From: JAFLBI01 sp964616465
Lineage (GTDB): Bacteria > Bacteroidota > Bacteroidia > Chitinophagales > Chitinophagaceae
DNA length: 64,000 bases
Reading direction: 5' to 3'
NCBI GenBank assembly: GCA_964616465.1
Contig: CAZTTO010000008.1
Location: forward strand, 1-64,000
The notes under the pieces were generated by a model. It saw only the letters and a list, made by a program, of their open reading frames with translations. It searched no databases and was not told the DNA's origin. The position numbers were made by a program, and so were the translations under genes. Positions within the stretch are counted from its first letter, which is position 1; the number at the start of each line of letters is the position of its first letter. Shown piece after piece: positions 18,775 to 27,728 of the stretch.

Positions 18775-19824
18775 TCATTCATTTGATTGGGTCGTTTTTG
18801 TTACTTCTTGCGTGGTCTTGTTAATCTCGAATAGTTTTTTTCGATAGTGAAGATGTAGTTGACTTGCAAGTACATCTTTTTGTAATTCATTTTGTAAGGT
18901 TTGCATAGACTCGTAAGATGATCTTTCAAGCAGCCATTTTCCAATAACTGGTAATAATTCAATGAGCATTAAAATGGCTAACAACAAATAGTATCTGATT
19001 TGTAAGGGCAGGCTCGAAGCTAAAAGATTTGAGAGTGCAGCAATTTGTTGTAGAAATCCGTTTTGCTCCAGTTGTCTGAATAGGGCAATTTGTTGTTGTT
19101 CTTCTTCATCGAGTTGTTGTAAGTTTTTTGTCATTTCACCCATTAAAGGAATGAGTCTGAGTTGCGCTTCTTGGTATTTTTCTTCCATTTTTTCCCAAGC
19201 TGCTTTTTTTGCAAGTGCAATATTAGAAATGCCTCTTTGTTTACTTCCTCCCGTACCATCCGCTTCAGCAAGACAAGCTGCGGCAGCATTCCTACTTGCT
19301 TTTTCCAATGAGTCTAATTCTATTTTAAAGCTTTTCTCTTTTTCAATCCATCCATTTCTAATTGAAGATATTGAGCTTCTGTACGCATTTATTTTGTTCT
19401 GTACTCTTTGCTCTTGATCGATGGATTGTTGTACAGCAATTTCTTTTTTGAATAAAAAGAGCATAGCGGGCTGTGCAAGGAAAGCGCCAAGAAGGGAAGC
19501 AAGAACGACTCGCAGCAAGAATGCTTTATAAGCCCCCTTTTTAGATGGTTGCAGTCCCGACATCAGCATTCTATCGATGCATAAGATGATCCATCCCATT
19601 AAAACACCAAGAGGGAGCCAGGCATACCAAACAGGTACCACAGTATAGAAAAAATAACACCAAGAAAGTGTAGCGAATATCCAAGTACAGGCAACCATCC
19701 ACCCCAGAAGAGATGTTCTATTGGCATCGGCGCTCAGCGATTTTAACAAATGGGCGTCTGCAGTTGCTAGCCACCAAAGGAATCGTTGTCCAAAATGGAT
19801 GTGCGATATAGGTTCGCTTTCCAT
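18775..19824 (-). CDS. DUF4407 domain membrane protein
   Basis: About 349 residues. It begins with FGQRFLWWLATADAHLLKS, then two closely spaced hydrophobic helices, a third around residues 90-120, a long charged coiled-coil region (about 140-250) and a last hydrophobic helix (ILMLIELLPVIGKWLLE) before a soluble tail. This arrangement is that of DUF4407, an inner-membrane family of unknown function. Starts at 19842 or 19923 are also open; 19824 is chosen because the conserved part begins right after it. It lies convergent to pyrG and divergent from yidC. Confidence 0.8.
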   Translation of the reverse strand: MESEPISHIHFGQRFLWWLATADAHLLKSLSADANRTSLLGWMVACTWIFATLSWCYFFYTVVPVWYAWLPLGVLMGWIILCIDRMLMSGLQPSKKGAYKAFLLRVVLASLLGAFLAQPAMLFLFKKEIAVQQSIDQEQRVQNKINAYRSSISSIRNGWIEKEKSFKIELDSLEKASRNAAAACLAEADGTGGSKQRGISNIALAKKAAWEKMEEKYQEAQLRLIPLMGEMTKNLQQLDEEEQQQIALFRQLEQNGFLQQIAALSNLLASSLPLQIRYYLLLAILMLIELLPVIGKWLLERSSYESMQTLQNELQKDVLASQLHLHYRKKLFEINKTTQEVTKTTQSNE

Positions 19825-19957
19825 GCTAGAAATATAGTGCATGTGGTTGATTTTTACGGCTGAAGTTGGAAAGCGCACCACAAAGAACCTATATTTTCTG
19901 AATAAATTGCCGCCATTTATCACGGTAAAATGCCTTTAAACGCTTTAACCGATTTCG

Positions 19958-19989
19958 TTGAGGCATAACCAATAGAAAGCCTACCTTTG
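19958..19989 (+). promoter_or_regulatory. Bacteroidota-type promoter of yidC
   Basis: TTG at 19958-19960, 21-base spacer, TACCTTTG at 19982-19989, followed 22 bases later by the yidC ATG. Confidence 0.75.
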
Positions 19990-20011
19990 CCGCTCAATTT
20001 TCGAGGGAATT

Positions 20012-21859
20012 ATGAAGACAGATAAGAATACTATTATAGGTTTTGTACTACTTGCCGTTTTGTTTTTTGTGTATTTCTGGTACACCAGCAAAGAGCAAAA
20101 TGCCTATTTCGCTGAGAAAAAAAGAATTGAAGACTCTGTAGCAAGGGTAAATGCTGCTAAGCGAGTTGTTGCGAATCCTGAACAAGCACGTTTAGATAGT
20201 TTGCGAAGAGATTCACTAAGTCGTATTGAAGTTGCAGGTGGATTTGCAGCAGCTGCTTTAGGTAAAGAAGAAATTCAAGAAGTTGAGAATGATCTAATGG
20301 TAGTTCGTTTCACCAACAAGGGAGGCATGATCAAGTCTGTTCAACTTAAAAACTATATGTCAGGAGATGACAAACCAGTTGAACTAAGTTCAGGAGCAGA
20401 TGAAGTATTGGGCTACTCTATTAATACTGCACCAAATCGCTCTGCTGGAACGAATACACTATTTTTTGCTTCTGCAACAACTGTAAAAAATGCCGATGGT
20501 TCACAGGTGGTGCGTTATACTTTGAATGGGGAAGGCGGACAAACAGTTTTACATCAGTTCACCATTTATCCGGATAATTATAAAATTGATTGGGAATTAG
20601 CAATCACTGGTGCAGGTACTTTGTTAACTGCGCAAACAATCAATTTATTATGGAAGGCACAGCCAAAAGCACATGAACGTTATGCCGATTATGAGCGACA
20701 AATGACCAATATCGTTTTTTCTGAAAACAATGAGTTTGATTATATATCTCAAAAAACAGAAAAAGTATTTGAGCAACCAGCTCAATGGGTTGGCATTGCG
20801 CAACAATTTTTTAATACAACTTTGGTAAGTAACAGTGGATTTACATCAGGAAAAATTAGTTGGGCAAGGGTGCAAGACTCTACCAATATTTTGGCGAATG
20901 TGAATACACAACTGCAGATCAAATTACCAGCGACTGAATCAGTAAATAGCTCATTTCAGTTTTATTTCGGTCCAAACGATTATGCAATATTAAAGAAGCA
21001 AGCTCCAGAAATGGAACGCATTGTAAACTTGGGAAGAGATGCATATGCATTTGTTAGACCTATCAATAAATACATTATTCAACCTGTATTCGACTTTTTT
21101 GCATCATTTGTTACCAGTTATGGTTGGGTGATTGCTTTATTAACCTTATTTATTCGTTTAATTACATCACCATTAACCTATAGCAGTTATTTGAGTGGTG
21201 CAAAAATGAAAGCACTCCGTCCAGAATTAGATGCATTAAAGCAAAAGATGGGCGATGACCAACAAGGGTTTGCCATGGAGCAAATGAAAATGTTTAGAGA
21301 GGCGGGCGTGAATCCTTTAGGCGGATGTATTCCAGCTTTGTTACAAATTCCAATCTTCTTTGCATTGTATAGTTTCTTTAACTCTGCCATTGCCCTAAGA
21401 GGTGAAGGATTTTGGTGGGCAAAAGATTTATCGCAGTACGACTCAATTTTTGAATTGCCATTTTCAATCCCAGCTTATGGCGATCATGTAAGCTTATTTA
21501 CTTTAACTGCAGTTATTACCAGCTTTTTAATTTCAATTTACAATATGGCTATGACGCCAACCAACGACAATCCAGCGTTGAAGTATATGCCATATATATT
21601 CCCCTTTATTTTATTATTCATTTTCAACCGATTGCCAGCGGCTTTAACTTGGTACTATACCGTATCAAATCTTATGACTCTAGGTTTGCAATTTGTAATA
21701 CAGCATTATATCATTGATCACGATAAAATTCTAGCAAAAATTGAAGCCAATAGGAAAAAGCCTAAGAAGCAAAACAAGTGGCAAGAAAAGTACCAGCAAA
21801 TGGTAGAAAGTCAGAAAAAGCTACAAGAGATGAAAGAAAAAACGCAAAAGAAAAAATAA
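20012..21859 (+). CDS. yidC: Membrane protein insertase YidC
   Basis: Inserts and folds inner-membrane proteins, alone or with SecYEG. The 615-residue product has an N-terminal membrane helix (residues 7-25), a large periplasmic beta domain (about 80-340), and the conserved five-helix insertase core (from PVFDFFASFVTSYGWVIALL on). The core includes KMKALRPELDALK and GCIPALLQIPIFFALY. The tail is strongly basic (KKPKKQNKWQEKY), as in other Gram-negative YidC that bind ribosomes. It has its own promoter and terminator. Confidence 0.96.
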   Translation: MKTDKNTIIGFVLLAVLFFVYFWYTSKEQNAYFAEKKRIEDSVARVNAAKRVVANPEQARLDSLRRDSLSRIEVAGGFAAAALGKEEIQEVENDLMVVRFTNKGGMIKSVQLKNYMSGDDKPVELSSGADEVLGYSINTAPNRSAGTNTLFFASATTVKNADGSQVVRYTLNGEGGQTVLHQFTIYPDNYKIDWELAITGAGTLLTAQTINLLWKAQPKAHERYADYERQMTNIVFSENNEFDYISQKTEKVFEQPAQWVGIAQQFFNTTLVSNSGFTSGKISWARVQDSTNILANVNTQLQIKLPATESVNSSFQFYFGPNDYAILKKQAPEMERIVNLGRDAYAFVRPINKYIIQPVFDFFASFVTSYGWVIALLTLFIRLITSPLTYSSYLSGAKMKALRPELDALKQKMGDDQQGFAMEQMKMFREAGVNPLGGCIPALLQIPIFFALYSFFNSAIALRGEGFWWAKDLSQYDSIFELPFSIPAYGDHVSLFTLTAVITSFLISIYNMAMTPTNDNPALKYMPYIFPFILLFIFNRLPAALTWYYTVSNLMTLGLQFVIQHYIIDHDKILAKIEANRKKPKKQNKWQEKYQQMVESQKKLQEMKEKTQKKK

Positions 21860-21892
21860 AAAAATGCCCCGTTTATAATCGGGGCTTTTTTG
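21859..21892 (+). terminator. Rho-independent terminator after yidC
   Basis: GC-rich stem GCCCCG/CGGGGC (21866-21871 with 21880-21885) flanked by A and T runs, immediately after the yidC stop. Confidence 0.85.
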
Positions 21893-21904
21893 TATCATTG
21901 AATT

Positions 21905-22570
21905 ATGAAGTTTGGAACTTTGGCTTTTGTAATTGGATTGATTGTTTTGTTTTCTGTTGAGCCTTTAGCTCAACAGAGAGTTATTGCTGAGTGCACTATT
22001 GAGTTTAGTGTAACAGCCGATTCTAATTCGGTTGAAGACGCACCTTTTTTAGCTTCGTTGAGACAAAGTAAAAAGTTTATATATGTAAAGGGTGTTCAAA
22101 GTAGAACCGATTTTGTTAATCCAGGATTTACACAAACAGTTATACATAGAAAGGATGCCGGTGCGACAATCTTAAGAGAGTTTGGTCAAAACCGTTTTAT
22201 GATGAGATTAACTCAAGATCAATGGATACAGGAAAACAAAAAGTTTGCAGGTGTTCAAATGATTGAACTAGAAGAAACGCGAAGTATTTTAAATTACAAT
22301 TGCAAAAAAGCTCGTTTAATGCTAACGGATGGACAAACCTTAGATGTGTTTTATGTTCCCAATATGGTACCATCGGTAAGAGACTATGAATTCCAGTTTT
22401 CTATTATTCCAGGATTGGTATTGGCCTATGAGTCCACTGATCAACAAAACCGAAGGGTAAGTTTTATAGCAAGGAGAATTAACTTCAGTCCAGTTCAAGC
22501 TACACGTTTTGAGATACCAACAACAGGATACAGAGTGTTGGAGTGGGTAGCACCAGATTTAAGAGATTAG
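21905..22570 (+). CDS. Secreted protein resembling the GLPGLI family
   Basis: A 221-residue protein with a signal peptide (first about 22 residues, ending PLAQQ). The stretch YNCKKARLMLTDGQ, a later FYVP, and IPGLVLAYES follow the order seen in GLPGLI-family proteins of Bacteroidota (NCKKA, tryptophan/tyrosine strand, LPGLIL). The match is partial, so the family call is tentative. Function of that family is unknown. The gene starts 45 bases after yidC, behind its terminator, and ends directly against a convergent small gene. Confidence 0.65.
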   Translation: MKFGTLAFVIGLIVLFSVEPLAQQRVIAECTIEFSVTADSNSVEDAPFLASLRQSKKFIYVKGVQSRTDFVNPGFTQTVIHRKDAGATILREFGQNRFMMRLTQDQWIQENKKFAGVQMIELEETRSILNYNCKKARLMLTDGQTLDVFYVPNMVPSVRDYEFQFSIIPGLVLAYESTDQQNRRVSFIARRINFSPVQATRFEIPTTGYRVLEWVAPDLRD

Positions 22571-22915
22571 TTATTGTTGCGGACTAGGAGTCTTGAACTT
22601 GGAAAAAGGAACTTTCACTTTTATGGTATAAGGAAAGATAAAGGTGCTATGATCGTTTTCGAATCGCATAGCATTTGAAGATCCTTTTGAAGAATTTAAA
22701 ATAGGTTTTTTCAGGGTGCCTTTGTATTGAAAACTAGCTGAAGAAAGACTTGGGAAAGTTAAAGTCTTGGAAGGATTAGATTTAACCTGACTTAATGAAT
22801 ACTTGCTAGATTTTCCCTTTTCATCAATGATGCCGATTGTTGCATTCACCCAAAGGGTAAAGCAAGTGCCCATTACTAAAAAAAGGGCTTTTTGTATGCT
22901 TAATCGGTTATTCAT
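22571..22915 (-). CDS. Small exported protein of unknown function
   Basis: A 114-residue protein with an N-terminal hydrophobic signal (KALFLVMGTCFTLWVNA) and a Ser/Lys-rich mature part with short beta-like segments. I do not recognise a family. Its stop codon abuts the stop of the convergent upstream gene without any spacer. The typical signal peptide and clean frame support it being real. Confidence 0.55.
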   Translation of the reverse strand: MNNRLSIQKALFLVMGTCFTLWVNATIGIIDEKGKSSKYSLSQVKSNPSKTLTFPSLSSASFQYKGTLKKPILNSSKGSSNAMRFENDHSTFIFPYTIKVKVPFSKFKTPSPQQ

Positions 22916-23047
22916 TTAATTAAAGGTATGCTAAATTTATCAGTTACAAAATCCGTGCCTAACTTTTATTTAACGTTTATCTTAAGATTTTGTTACCAAG
23001 TGCAGGATTATTTCTAAAAAACCCTTATTTTGGATAAACCTTATCCC

Positions 23048-24475
23048 ATGTCGCAACATCCGTACCGAGAAGATAGAGAGGCATTAAAGGAGTTACTTCG
23101 TTTATATGATAACCTCCGAAATGGAAGACCGAATAGTTTTCTGCAAGAGGATGATTTTGAGCGAATTATAAATTATTTCGATGAAAAAGATGATCTCCCC
23201 TCAGCCTTAGAAGCAACCGAATTGTCTGTGGAACAATACCCTTTTTCTTCTTCCTTACTTATAAGAAAAGCAGATATTCTTTTGGCTATGCGAAAGTATC
23301 AGGAAGCGCTTCAGGTACTGGACCAGGCTTCTTTAATGGATAGTCAGGACGTTGACTTGTATATTTTAAAGACTGATGCTTATTTGGCACTTGATCAGCA
23401 AGCAGAGGCTGTGGAAATACTGCAAGATGCATTGTCACTTTTTGACGGGGAAGAGCGGGTGGATTTGCTGTTTGAGTTGGCGGATGTTTACGACGATTAT
23501 GAAGCTTTTGATAAGGTTTTTGATTGTTTGCAATTGATTTTAGAGCAAGACCCACTCAACGAAGAAGCTTTATATAAAATTTGTTTTTGGACCGATTATA
23601 CTGGAAGGAATGAAGAAAGTATTCGTTTGCATCAAAGAATTTTAGAAAAACATCCATTTAGTGAATTAGCTTGGTTCAATTTGGCTGCTGGCTACCAAGG
23701 ATTGAAGCTTTATGAAAAAGCTATAGACGCTTATCAATATGCAGTTGCAATTGATGAGAAGTTCGATTATGCTTTTCGCAATATGGGCGATGCATACTTG
23801 CGTTTAAGAAAATATAAAGAAGCAATTGATTGCCTAGAGAAAGTGTTAGAGCTAACTAGGCCTGAAGATGTTATTTACGAAGCAATAGGTCATTGTTATC
23901 ATAGACTTGGAAACTATGCTCAAGCAAGATTTAATTATAAAAAAGCCTCTCACTTAAATCCAGATGATAGTAAACTGTATTACAAAGTTGCAGTTACCTA
24001 TATCTTAGAACATCAATGGCAGCCTGCTATTAAACAGTTAGAACAAGCAATGAGAATTCATAGGCATGTCGCTGATTATAATTTGGCAATGGGTGAGTGC
24101 TACATGGGATTAGAAAAATACAAAGAGGCAGTTAAATATTTTGGATTGGTTGTAAAATCAAAGCCCAAAAATAGACTTGCATGGGAATCGTTGTTGAGTT
24201 GTTTATTGGAAGCAGAATATTTTGAAGAAGCAATTGTTCAGTCTGAGGCTGCACTTGAAATTACAGGTCAAAAATCAATCTTTTTATTTTATCTGAGTAT
24301 GGCATATTACCGTGCTGGGTATTTAAAAGAAGCTTTTCTATACCTCGAGTTGGGCATGCAAAAAAATGCAAAACTTATGAAGCGATTTGTAGAGTTGTAT
24401 CCACCTGTGCTTCAGCACCCGCAGGTTGTTGATATATTAGCTCGTTACAAAAAGTTAAAAAAATCTGAGGAGTGA
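23048..24475 (+). CDS. Tetratricopeptide repeat protein
   Basis: A 475-residue soluble protein built of about ten TPR units, for example LAWFNLAAGYQGLKLYEKAI, YAFRNMGDAYLRLRKYKEAI and VIYEAIGHCYHRLGNYAQAR. No signal peptide or membrane helix, so probably a cytosolic scaffold for protein-protein contacts. The start is set at the ATG at 23048; an open TTG lies 18 bases upstream. It precedes the phosphosulfolactate synthase gene by 74 bases, but that gene appears to have its own promoter. Partner unknown. Confidence 0.88.
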   Translation: MSQHPYREDREALKELLRLYDNLRNGRPNSFLQEDDFERIINYFDEKDDLPSALEATELSVEQYPFSSSLLIRKADILLAMRKYQEALQVLDQASLMDSQDVDLYILKTDAYLALDQQAEAVEILQDALSLFDGEERVDLLFELADVYDDYEAFDKVFDCLQLILEQDPLNEEALYKICFWTDYTGRNEESIRLHQRILEKHPFSELAWFNLAAGYQGLKLYEKAIDAYQYAVAIDEKFDYAFRNMGDAYLRLRKYKEAIDCLEKVLELTRPEDVIYEAIGHCYHRLGNYAQARFNYKKASHLNPDDSKLYYKVAVTYILEHQWQPAIKQLEQAMRIHRHVADYNLAMGECYMGLEKYKEAVKYFGLVVKSKPKNRLAWESLLSCLLEAEYFEEAIVQSEAALEITGQKSIFLFYLSMAYYRAGYLKEAFLYLELGMQKNAKLMKRFVELYPPVLQHPQVVDILARYKKLKKSEE

Positions 24476-24494
24476 CTTTGCTAATCAAGTTATC

Positions 24495-24527
24495 TTGAAT
24501 AACTCCCTGTAGAATTTTGTATTTTTG
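24495..24527 (+). promoter_or_regulatory. Candidate promoter of the phosphosulfolactate synthase gene
   Basis: TTG at 24495-24497, a 22-base spacer (slightly long) and TATTTTTG at 24520-24527, 22 bases before the start codon. Confidence 0.5.
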
Positions 24528-24549
24528 CGCCCTCAAACAATCCTAATAC

Positions 24550-25320
24550 ATGAATTTTAGTCTTACACAAATTCCTGAAAGAAGTCTCAAGCCAAGAAAC
24601 CACGGTTTAACCATGGTCATGGATAAAGGTTTAAGTATTCAAGAGGTGAATAATATGCTCAATATTGCTTCACCCCATATTGATATAGTAAAGCTAGGTT
24701 TTGGAACTGCATTTGTTACTCCCAACTTAAGAGAAAAAATTGAAGTATATCATCAGCATAATATTCCTATTTATTTTGGTGGTACATTATTTGAAGCATT
24801 TCTAATCCGCAATCAGTTTGAAGATTATATTGCAATGTGCAAGGACTATGGCATACAATATATGGAAGTGAGTGATGGGTCAATTACTATTCCACATGCT
24901 GAAAAATGCGGTTACATAGAAAAATTAACGCAACACGGCACCGTATTAAGCGAAGTAGGAAGTAAGGATGCTGCACATATTATTCCTCCATACAAGTGGA
25001 TTGAATTAATGAGAGCCGAATTGGAGGCTGGATCTAGCTATGTAATTGCAGAAGCCAGGGAAGCAGGTAATGTGGGTATTTATCGTGGCAGTGGTGAAGT
25101 AAGAGAAGGTCTTGTACAAGAAATTTTAACCCAGATTCCTGAAGAAAAAATTATTTGGGAAGCTCCTCAGAAAGCCCAGCAATTATACTTCTTACAGTTA
25201 ATTGGTTGTAATGTTAACTTAGGCAATATTGCGCCATCTGAAGTTATTCCTTTAGAAGCAATGCGTATTGGACTAAGAGGAGATACCTTCAATTTATACT
25301 TGAAAGAATCTGCATCATAA
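24550..25320 (+). CDS. Phosphosulfolactate synthase (ComA family)
   Basis: The family adds sulfite to phosphoenolpyruvate to give phosphosulfolactate, known from coenzyme M synthesis in methanogens and sulfolactate synthesis in Bacillus spores. The 256-residue product has the family motifs DIVKLGFGTAF, YMEVSDGSITIP, SEVGSKD and EAREAGNVGIYR in a TIM-barrel-like order. This organism is not a methanogen; a route to sulfolactate or cysteate for sulfonolipids is possible but is inference. The downstream aroE overlaps its stop (TAATG), indicating coupled translation. None of the later coenzyme M genes (comB, comC) is in the window. Confidence 0.85.
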   Translation: MNFSLTQIPERSLKPRNHGLTMVMDKGLSIQEVNNMLNIASPHIDIVKLGFGTAFVTPNLREKIEVYHQHNIPIYFGGTLFEAFLIRNQFEDYIAMCKDYGIQYMEVSDGSITIPHAEKCGYIEKLTQHGTVLSEVGSKDAAHIIPPYKWIELMRAELEAGSSYVIAEAREAGNVGIYRGSGEVREGLVQEILTQIPEEKIIWEAPQKAQQLYFLQLIGCNVNLGNIAPSEVIPLEAMRIGLRGDTFNLYLKESAS

Positions 25321-26063
25321 TGCACCAGCAAACAGTAGGGTTAATTGGGTATCCTTTAGCCCAATCTTTTTCAAATAAATATTTTACAGCTAAGTTTCAA
25401 GAACTTGGTTTGATGAATTTTCAGCATGTGGTTTGTCCAATGCAAACTGTTGCAGAGGGATTACCAGCCATGTTAAACGATTATCCCAATTTATTGGGAT
25501 TTAATGTTACTATTCCACATAAAGAAAACATACTTCCATTCTTAGATGAGCAACATGAAGTTGTTCAAAAAATGGCAGCATGTAATTGCGTACGCGTAAA
25601 GGGCGGAAACCTTATTGGATATAACACCGATGTAATTGGTTTTAAACAATCGCTCTTGCCGTTATTGCAATCCGATCATTCAACGGCTTTGATTTTAGGC
25701 ACTGGCGGTGCATCTAAAGCTGTACAGTTTGTATTAGAAGAATTGGGTATTGAGTATGTCTTGGTGTCACGCAAGAAAGATGGAGAAAAGACCATAACGT
25801 ATGCTGAACTCACTGAAGAAATTATCCAAAATTATCGCTTGGTTGTAAATACAACACCCTTAGGTATGTATCCTAATTTAGATGCATGTCCAGATTTACC
25901 CTATTCGTTTTTAGGAGAAAAGCATTTGTGCTACGACTTAATTTACAATCCCGAAGAAACCTTGTTTTTAAAAAAATCGAAAGAGGCTGGAGCTGTTATC
26001 AAGAATGGCTATGAAATGCTCATCATTCAGGCAGAAGAAAGTTGGAGGATTTGGAATGATTAA
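25320..26063 (+). CDS. aroE: Shikimate dehydrogenase
   Basis: Reduces 3-dehydroshikimate to shikimate with NADPH in aromatic amino acid synthesis. The 247-residue product is slightly short for the family. The substrate pocket has GYPLAQSFSNKYF in place of the common HSxSP, then NVTIPHKE with the catalytic lysine and IGYNTDVIGF with the aspartate. A Rossmann motif LGTGGASKAV follows. The start codon overlaps the stop of the phosphosulfolactate synthase gene. A related dehydrogenase activity, for instance on a sulfonated hydroxyacid, cannot be excluded, but the catalytic residues fit true AroE. Confidence 0.92.
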   Translation: MHQQTVGLIGYPLAQSFSNKYFTAKFQELGLMNFQHVVCPMQTVAEGLPAMLNDYPNLLGFNVTIPHKENILPFLDEQHEVVQKMAACNCVRVKGGNLIGYNTDVIGFKQSLLPLLQSDHSTALILGTGGASKAVQFVLEELGIEYVLVSRKKDGEKTITYAELTEEIIQNYRLVVNTTPLGMYPNLDACPDLPYSFLGEKHLCYDLIYNPEETLFLKKSKEAGAVIKNGYEMLIIQAEESWRIWND

Positions 26064-26497
26064 GTTTGACTAAGTGTTGCTATAACATCTTGTGATAAAC
26101 TCACTTTTTTATGAGTGCTATAATTGTAATAGACCATATTTGTTTTTGCAGCACCAGCTAAAACTTTGCTGCCGTCTTTTTCTTTTATGAAGATGCCATA
26201 TACTAAATCAAAACTCATGCGATCAAAGTCATTGGCAAGAACTCCAATAACAAGTGATTGTCCATAAAGGATTTCTCTTTTAAATCGAATAGCGGCATCT
26301 GCCATAATAAGTCCGTTCCCTGCAACATTCAATTCGGTATATCCTTTCGATGCTAAAAATTGTTGTCGTGCTTCTTGTATGTACACTAGAAATCGATCAT
26401 TGCCAACATGTCCACCATAATTTATATCAGTAATTCTAACTTCTAATTCTGTATAAAAAGGAAAATGATCTGGAATATCAATTTTAATCCGACTCAT
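26060..26497 (-). CDS. Acyl-CoA thioesterase, 4HBT hot-dog family
   Basis: A 145-residue hot-dog-fold protein. The motif ITDINYGGHVGNDRFL contains the aspartate expected at the active site of YbgC/4HBT-type thioesterases. Substrate is unknown. The start at 26497 (MSRIKIDIPDH) overlaps the end of rdgB by 14 bases; a start at 26515 would overlap by 32. Its end overlaps aroE by 4 bases on the opposite strand. Confidence 0.85.
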   Translation of the reverse strand: MSRIKIDIPDHFPFYTELEVRITDINYGGHVGNDRFLVYIQEARQQFLASKGYTELNVAGNGLIMADAAIRFKREILYGQSLVIGVLANDFDRMSFDLVYGIFIKEKDGSKVLAGAAKTNMVYYNYSTHKKVSLSQDVIATLSQT

Positions 26498-27068
26498 AAT
26501 TTTGTAGAAATTCAATTAATGCATCCATAGCTTTTCTGCGATGGCTGTAAATATTTTTTTCATCCATAGTCATTTCAGCAAAACTTTTATTTGCACCCTC
26601 AGGTACAAAAACAGGATCATATCCAAACCCACCTGAACCAGTTTCCTTCAGTAATATTTCTCCCTTGCAGATGCCTTCAAACAAGAATTCCTGCTTGTTT
26701 ATTCTTAAAGAAATGACAGTTCTAAATTGTGCAGTTCTATTTTCAACACCAGTTAAGTTTTTCAGTAAGAGCTGTACGTTTTCAGAAAAATTTCTTCCTT
26801 CTCCTGCATAGCGTGCACTCTTCACTCCGGGTGCTCCATCTAATGCGTGGACTTCTAATCCAGTGTCTTCGCTAAAACAGTGGGTATGAGTTTTTTCCCA
26901 AATGACCCTAGATTTTTCTGATGCATTTTCTTCGAGTGTATCAAATGGTTCCGGTATTTCTTCTGTCCAGCCCCATTCCTCAAGAGATACAATATCAAAT
27001 TTATTACCTAGAATAGATCTGACTTCATTAACCTTGTTTGCGTTATGTGTTGCAAAAATTAATTGCAT
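26484..27068 (-). CDS. rdgB: XTP/dITP diphosphatase (RdgB/HAM1)
   Basis: House-cleaning enzyme that hydrolyses ITP, dITP and XTP and so keeps deaminated purines out of DNA and RNA. The 194-residue product has all family motifs: FATHNANKVNEV, SEDTGLEVHALDGAPGVKSA, GSGGFGYDPVF and SHRRKA. It is transcribed with the thioesterase downstream and probably with the HolD-like gene 10 bases upstream. Confidence 0.95.
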   Translation of the reverse strand: MQLIFATHNANKVNEVRSILGNKFDIVSLEEWGWTEEIPEPFDTLEENASEKSRVIWEKTHTHCFSEDTGLEVHALDGAPGVKSARYAGEGRNFSENVQLLLKNLTGVENRTAQFRTVISLRINKQEFLFEGICKGEILLKETGSGGFGYDPVFVPEGANKSFAEMTMDEKNIYSHRRKAMDALIEFLQNYESD

Positions 27069-27078
27069 AATTGAATTA

Positions 27079-27654
27079 TTACAGTTGAAATATTTTCTTC
27101 AAACTATTCCAAAGTTTGGTTTTTTGCTCTTTGCTACTAGGCGATTGGGGTAGCATAGTATCAAAACTTACAGCAAAAAGAAAAGTGGCATTGTGGTATA
27201 ACTGTGCTTGGTAGTTGGGTATCTGAAATGGTAATTGTAATTCACCAGGTTCTAGGCCAAACGAAAAAATATGCGTTGGATGAAATGCTTCCATGATTTC
27301 CTGGTAATGCACTTTGTGTTTATGTAAGTTCATAATGGCTACATCTTGCAGCGTTAATTTGCAAGCATTTAAAATGCCAGTTAATAATTGAAGCGCTTCG
27401 TCCGAAATATGTTTGGTATCGTTTTGTTGATGAATGATTAAAATCTTTTTTTGAAATCCCCCTAAGTAGCTTGGAAGAGTGATAGGTTTCTTAGGTTCAG
27501 GCTCAACTGGTTTTGGCTGTTCTACTATAGGTATAATTTTTTCCTGTTTGACCGGTTCAATTTTGGCATAAGGCTTTGTTTCTGTTTCTATAACCACCAA
27601 TTGGTTTGGAAAAAGTTGAACAAGGGCTTCATTTGTTAAGGAGGTTATTGACAT
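27079..27654 (-). CDS. Unknown protein with HolD (DNA polymerase III psi)-like layout
   Basis: A 191-residue soluble protein. Residues 1-24 form a short conserved-looking peptide (LTNEALVQLFPNQLVVIE). A Pro/Lys/Glu-rich linker follows (about 28-64). The C-terminal domain starts KKILIIHQQND and includes ILNACKLTLQDVAIMN, ITHIFSFGLEP-like strand (HIFSFGLEPGELQLPF) and a final KLWNSLKKIF. This order (N-terminal clamp-loader peptide, linker, uracil-glycosylase-like alpha/beta domain ending in LW..L) is that of psi, HolD. The sequence link is weak, so this is inference; otherwise the protein is unassigned. It sits 10 bases upstream of rdgB. Confidence 0.55.
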   Translation of the reverse strand: MSITSLTNEALVQLFPNQLVVIETETKPYAKIEPVKQEKIIPIVEQPKPVEPEPKKPITLPSYLGGFQKKILIIHQQNDTKHISDEALQLLTGILNACKLTLQDVAIMNLHKHKVHYQEIMEAFHPTHIFSFGLEPGELQLPFQIPNYQAQLYHNATFLFAVSFDTMLPQSPSSKEQKTKLWNSLKKIFQL

Positions 27655-27728
27655 ATTAGGAACCGCTTAAAATATTAACGATTGTTAGTTTTCTTTTTTT
27701 TGTTTCTTTGCGTCAAATATATTCACAA

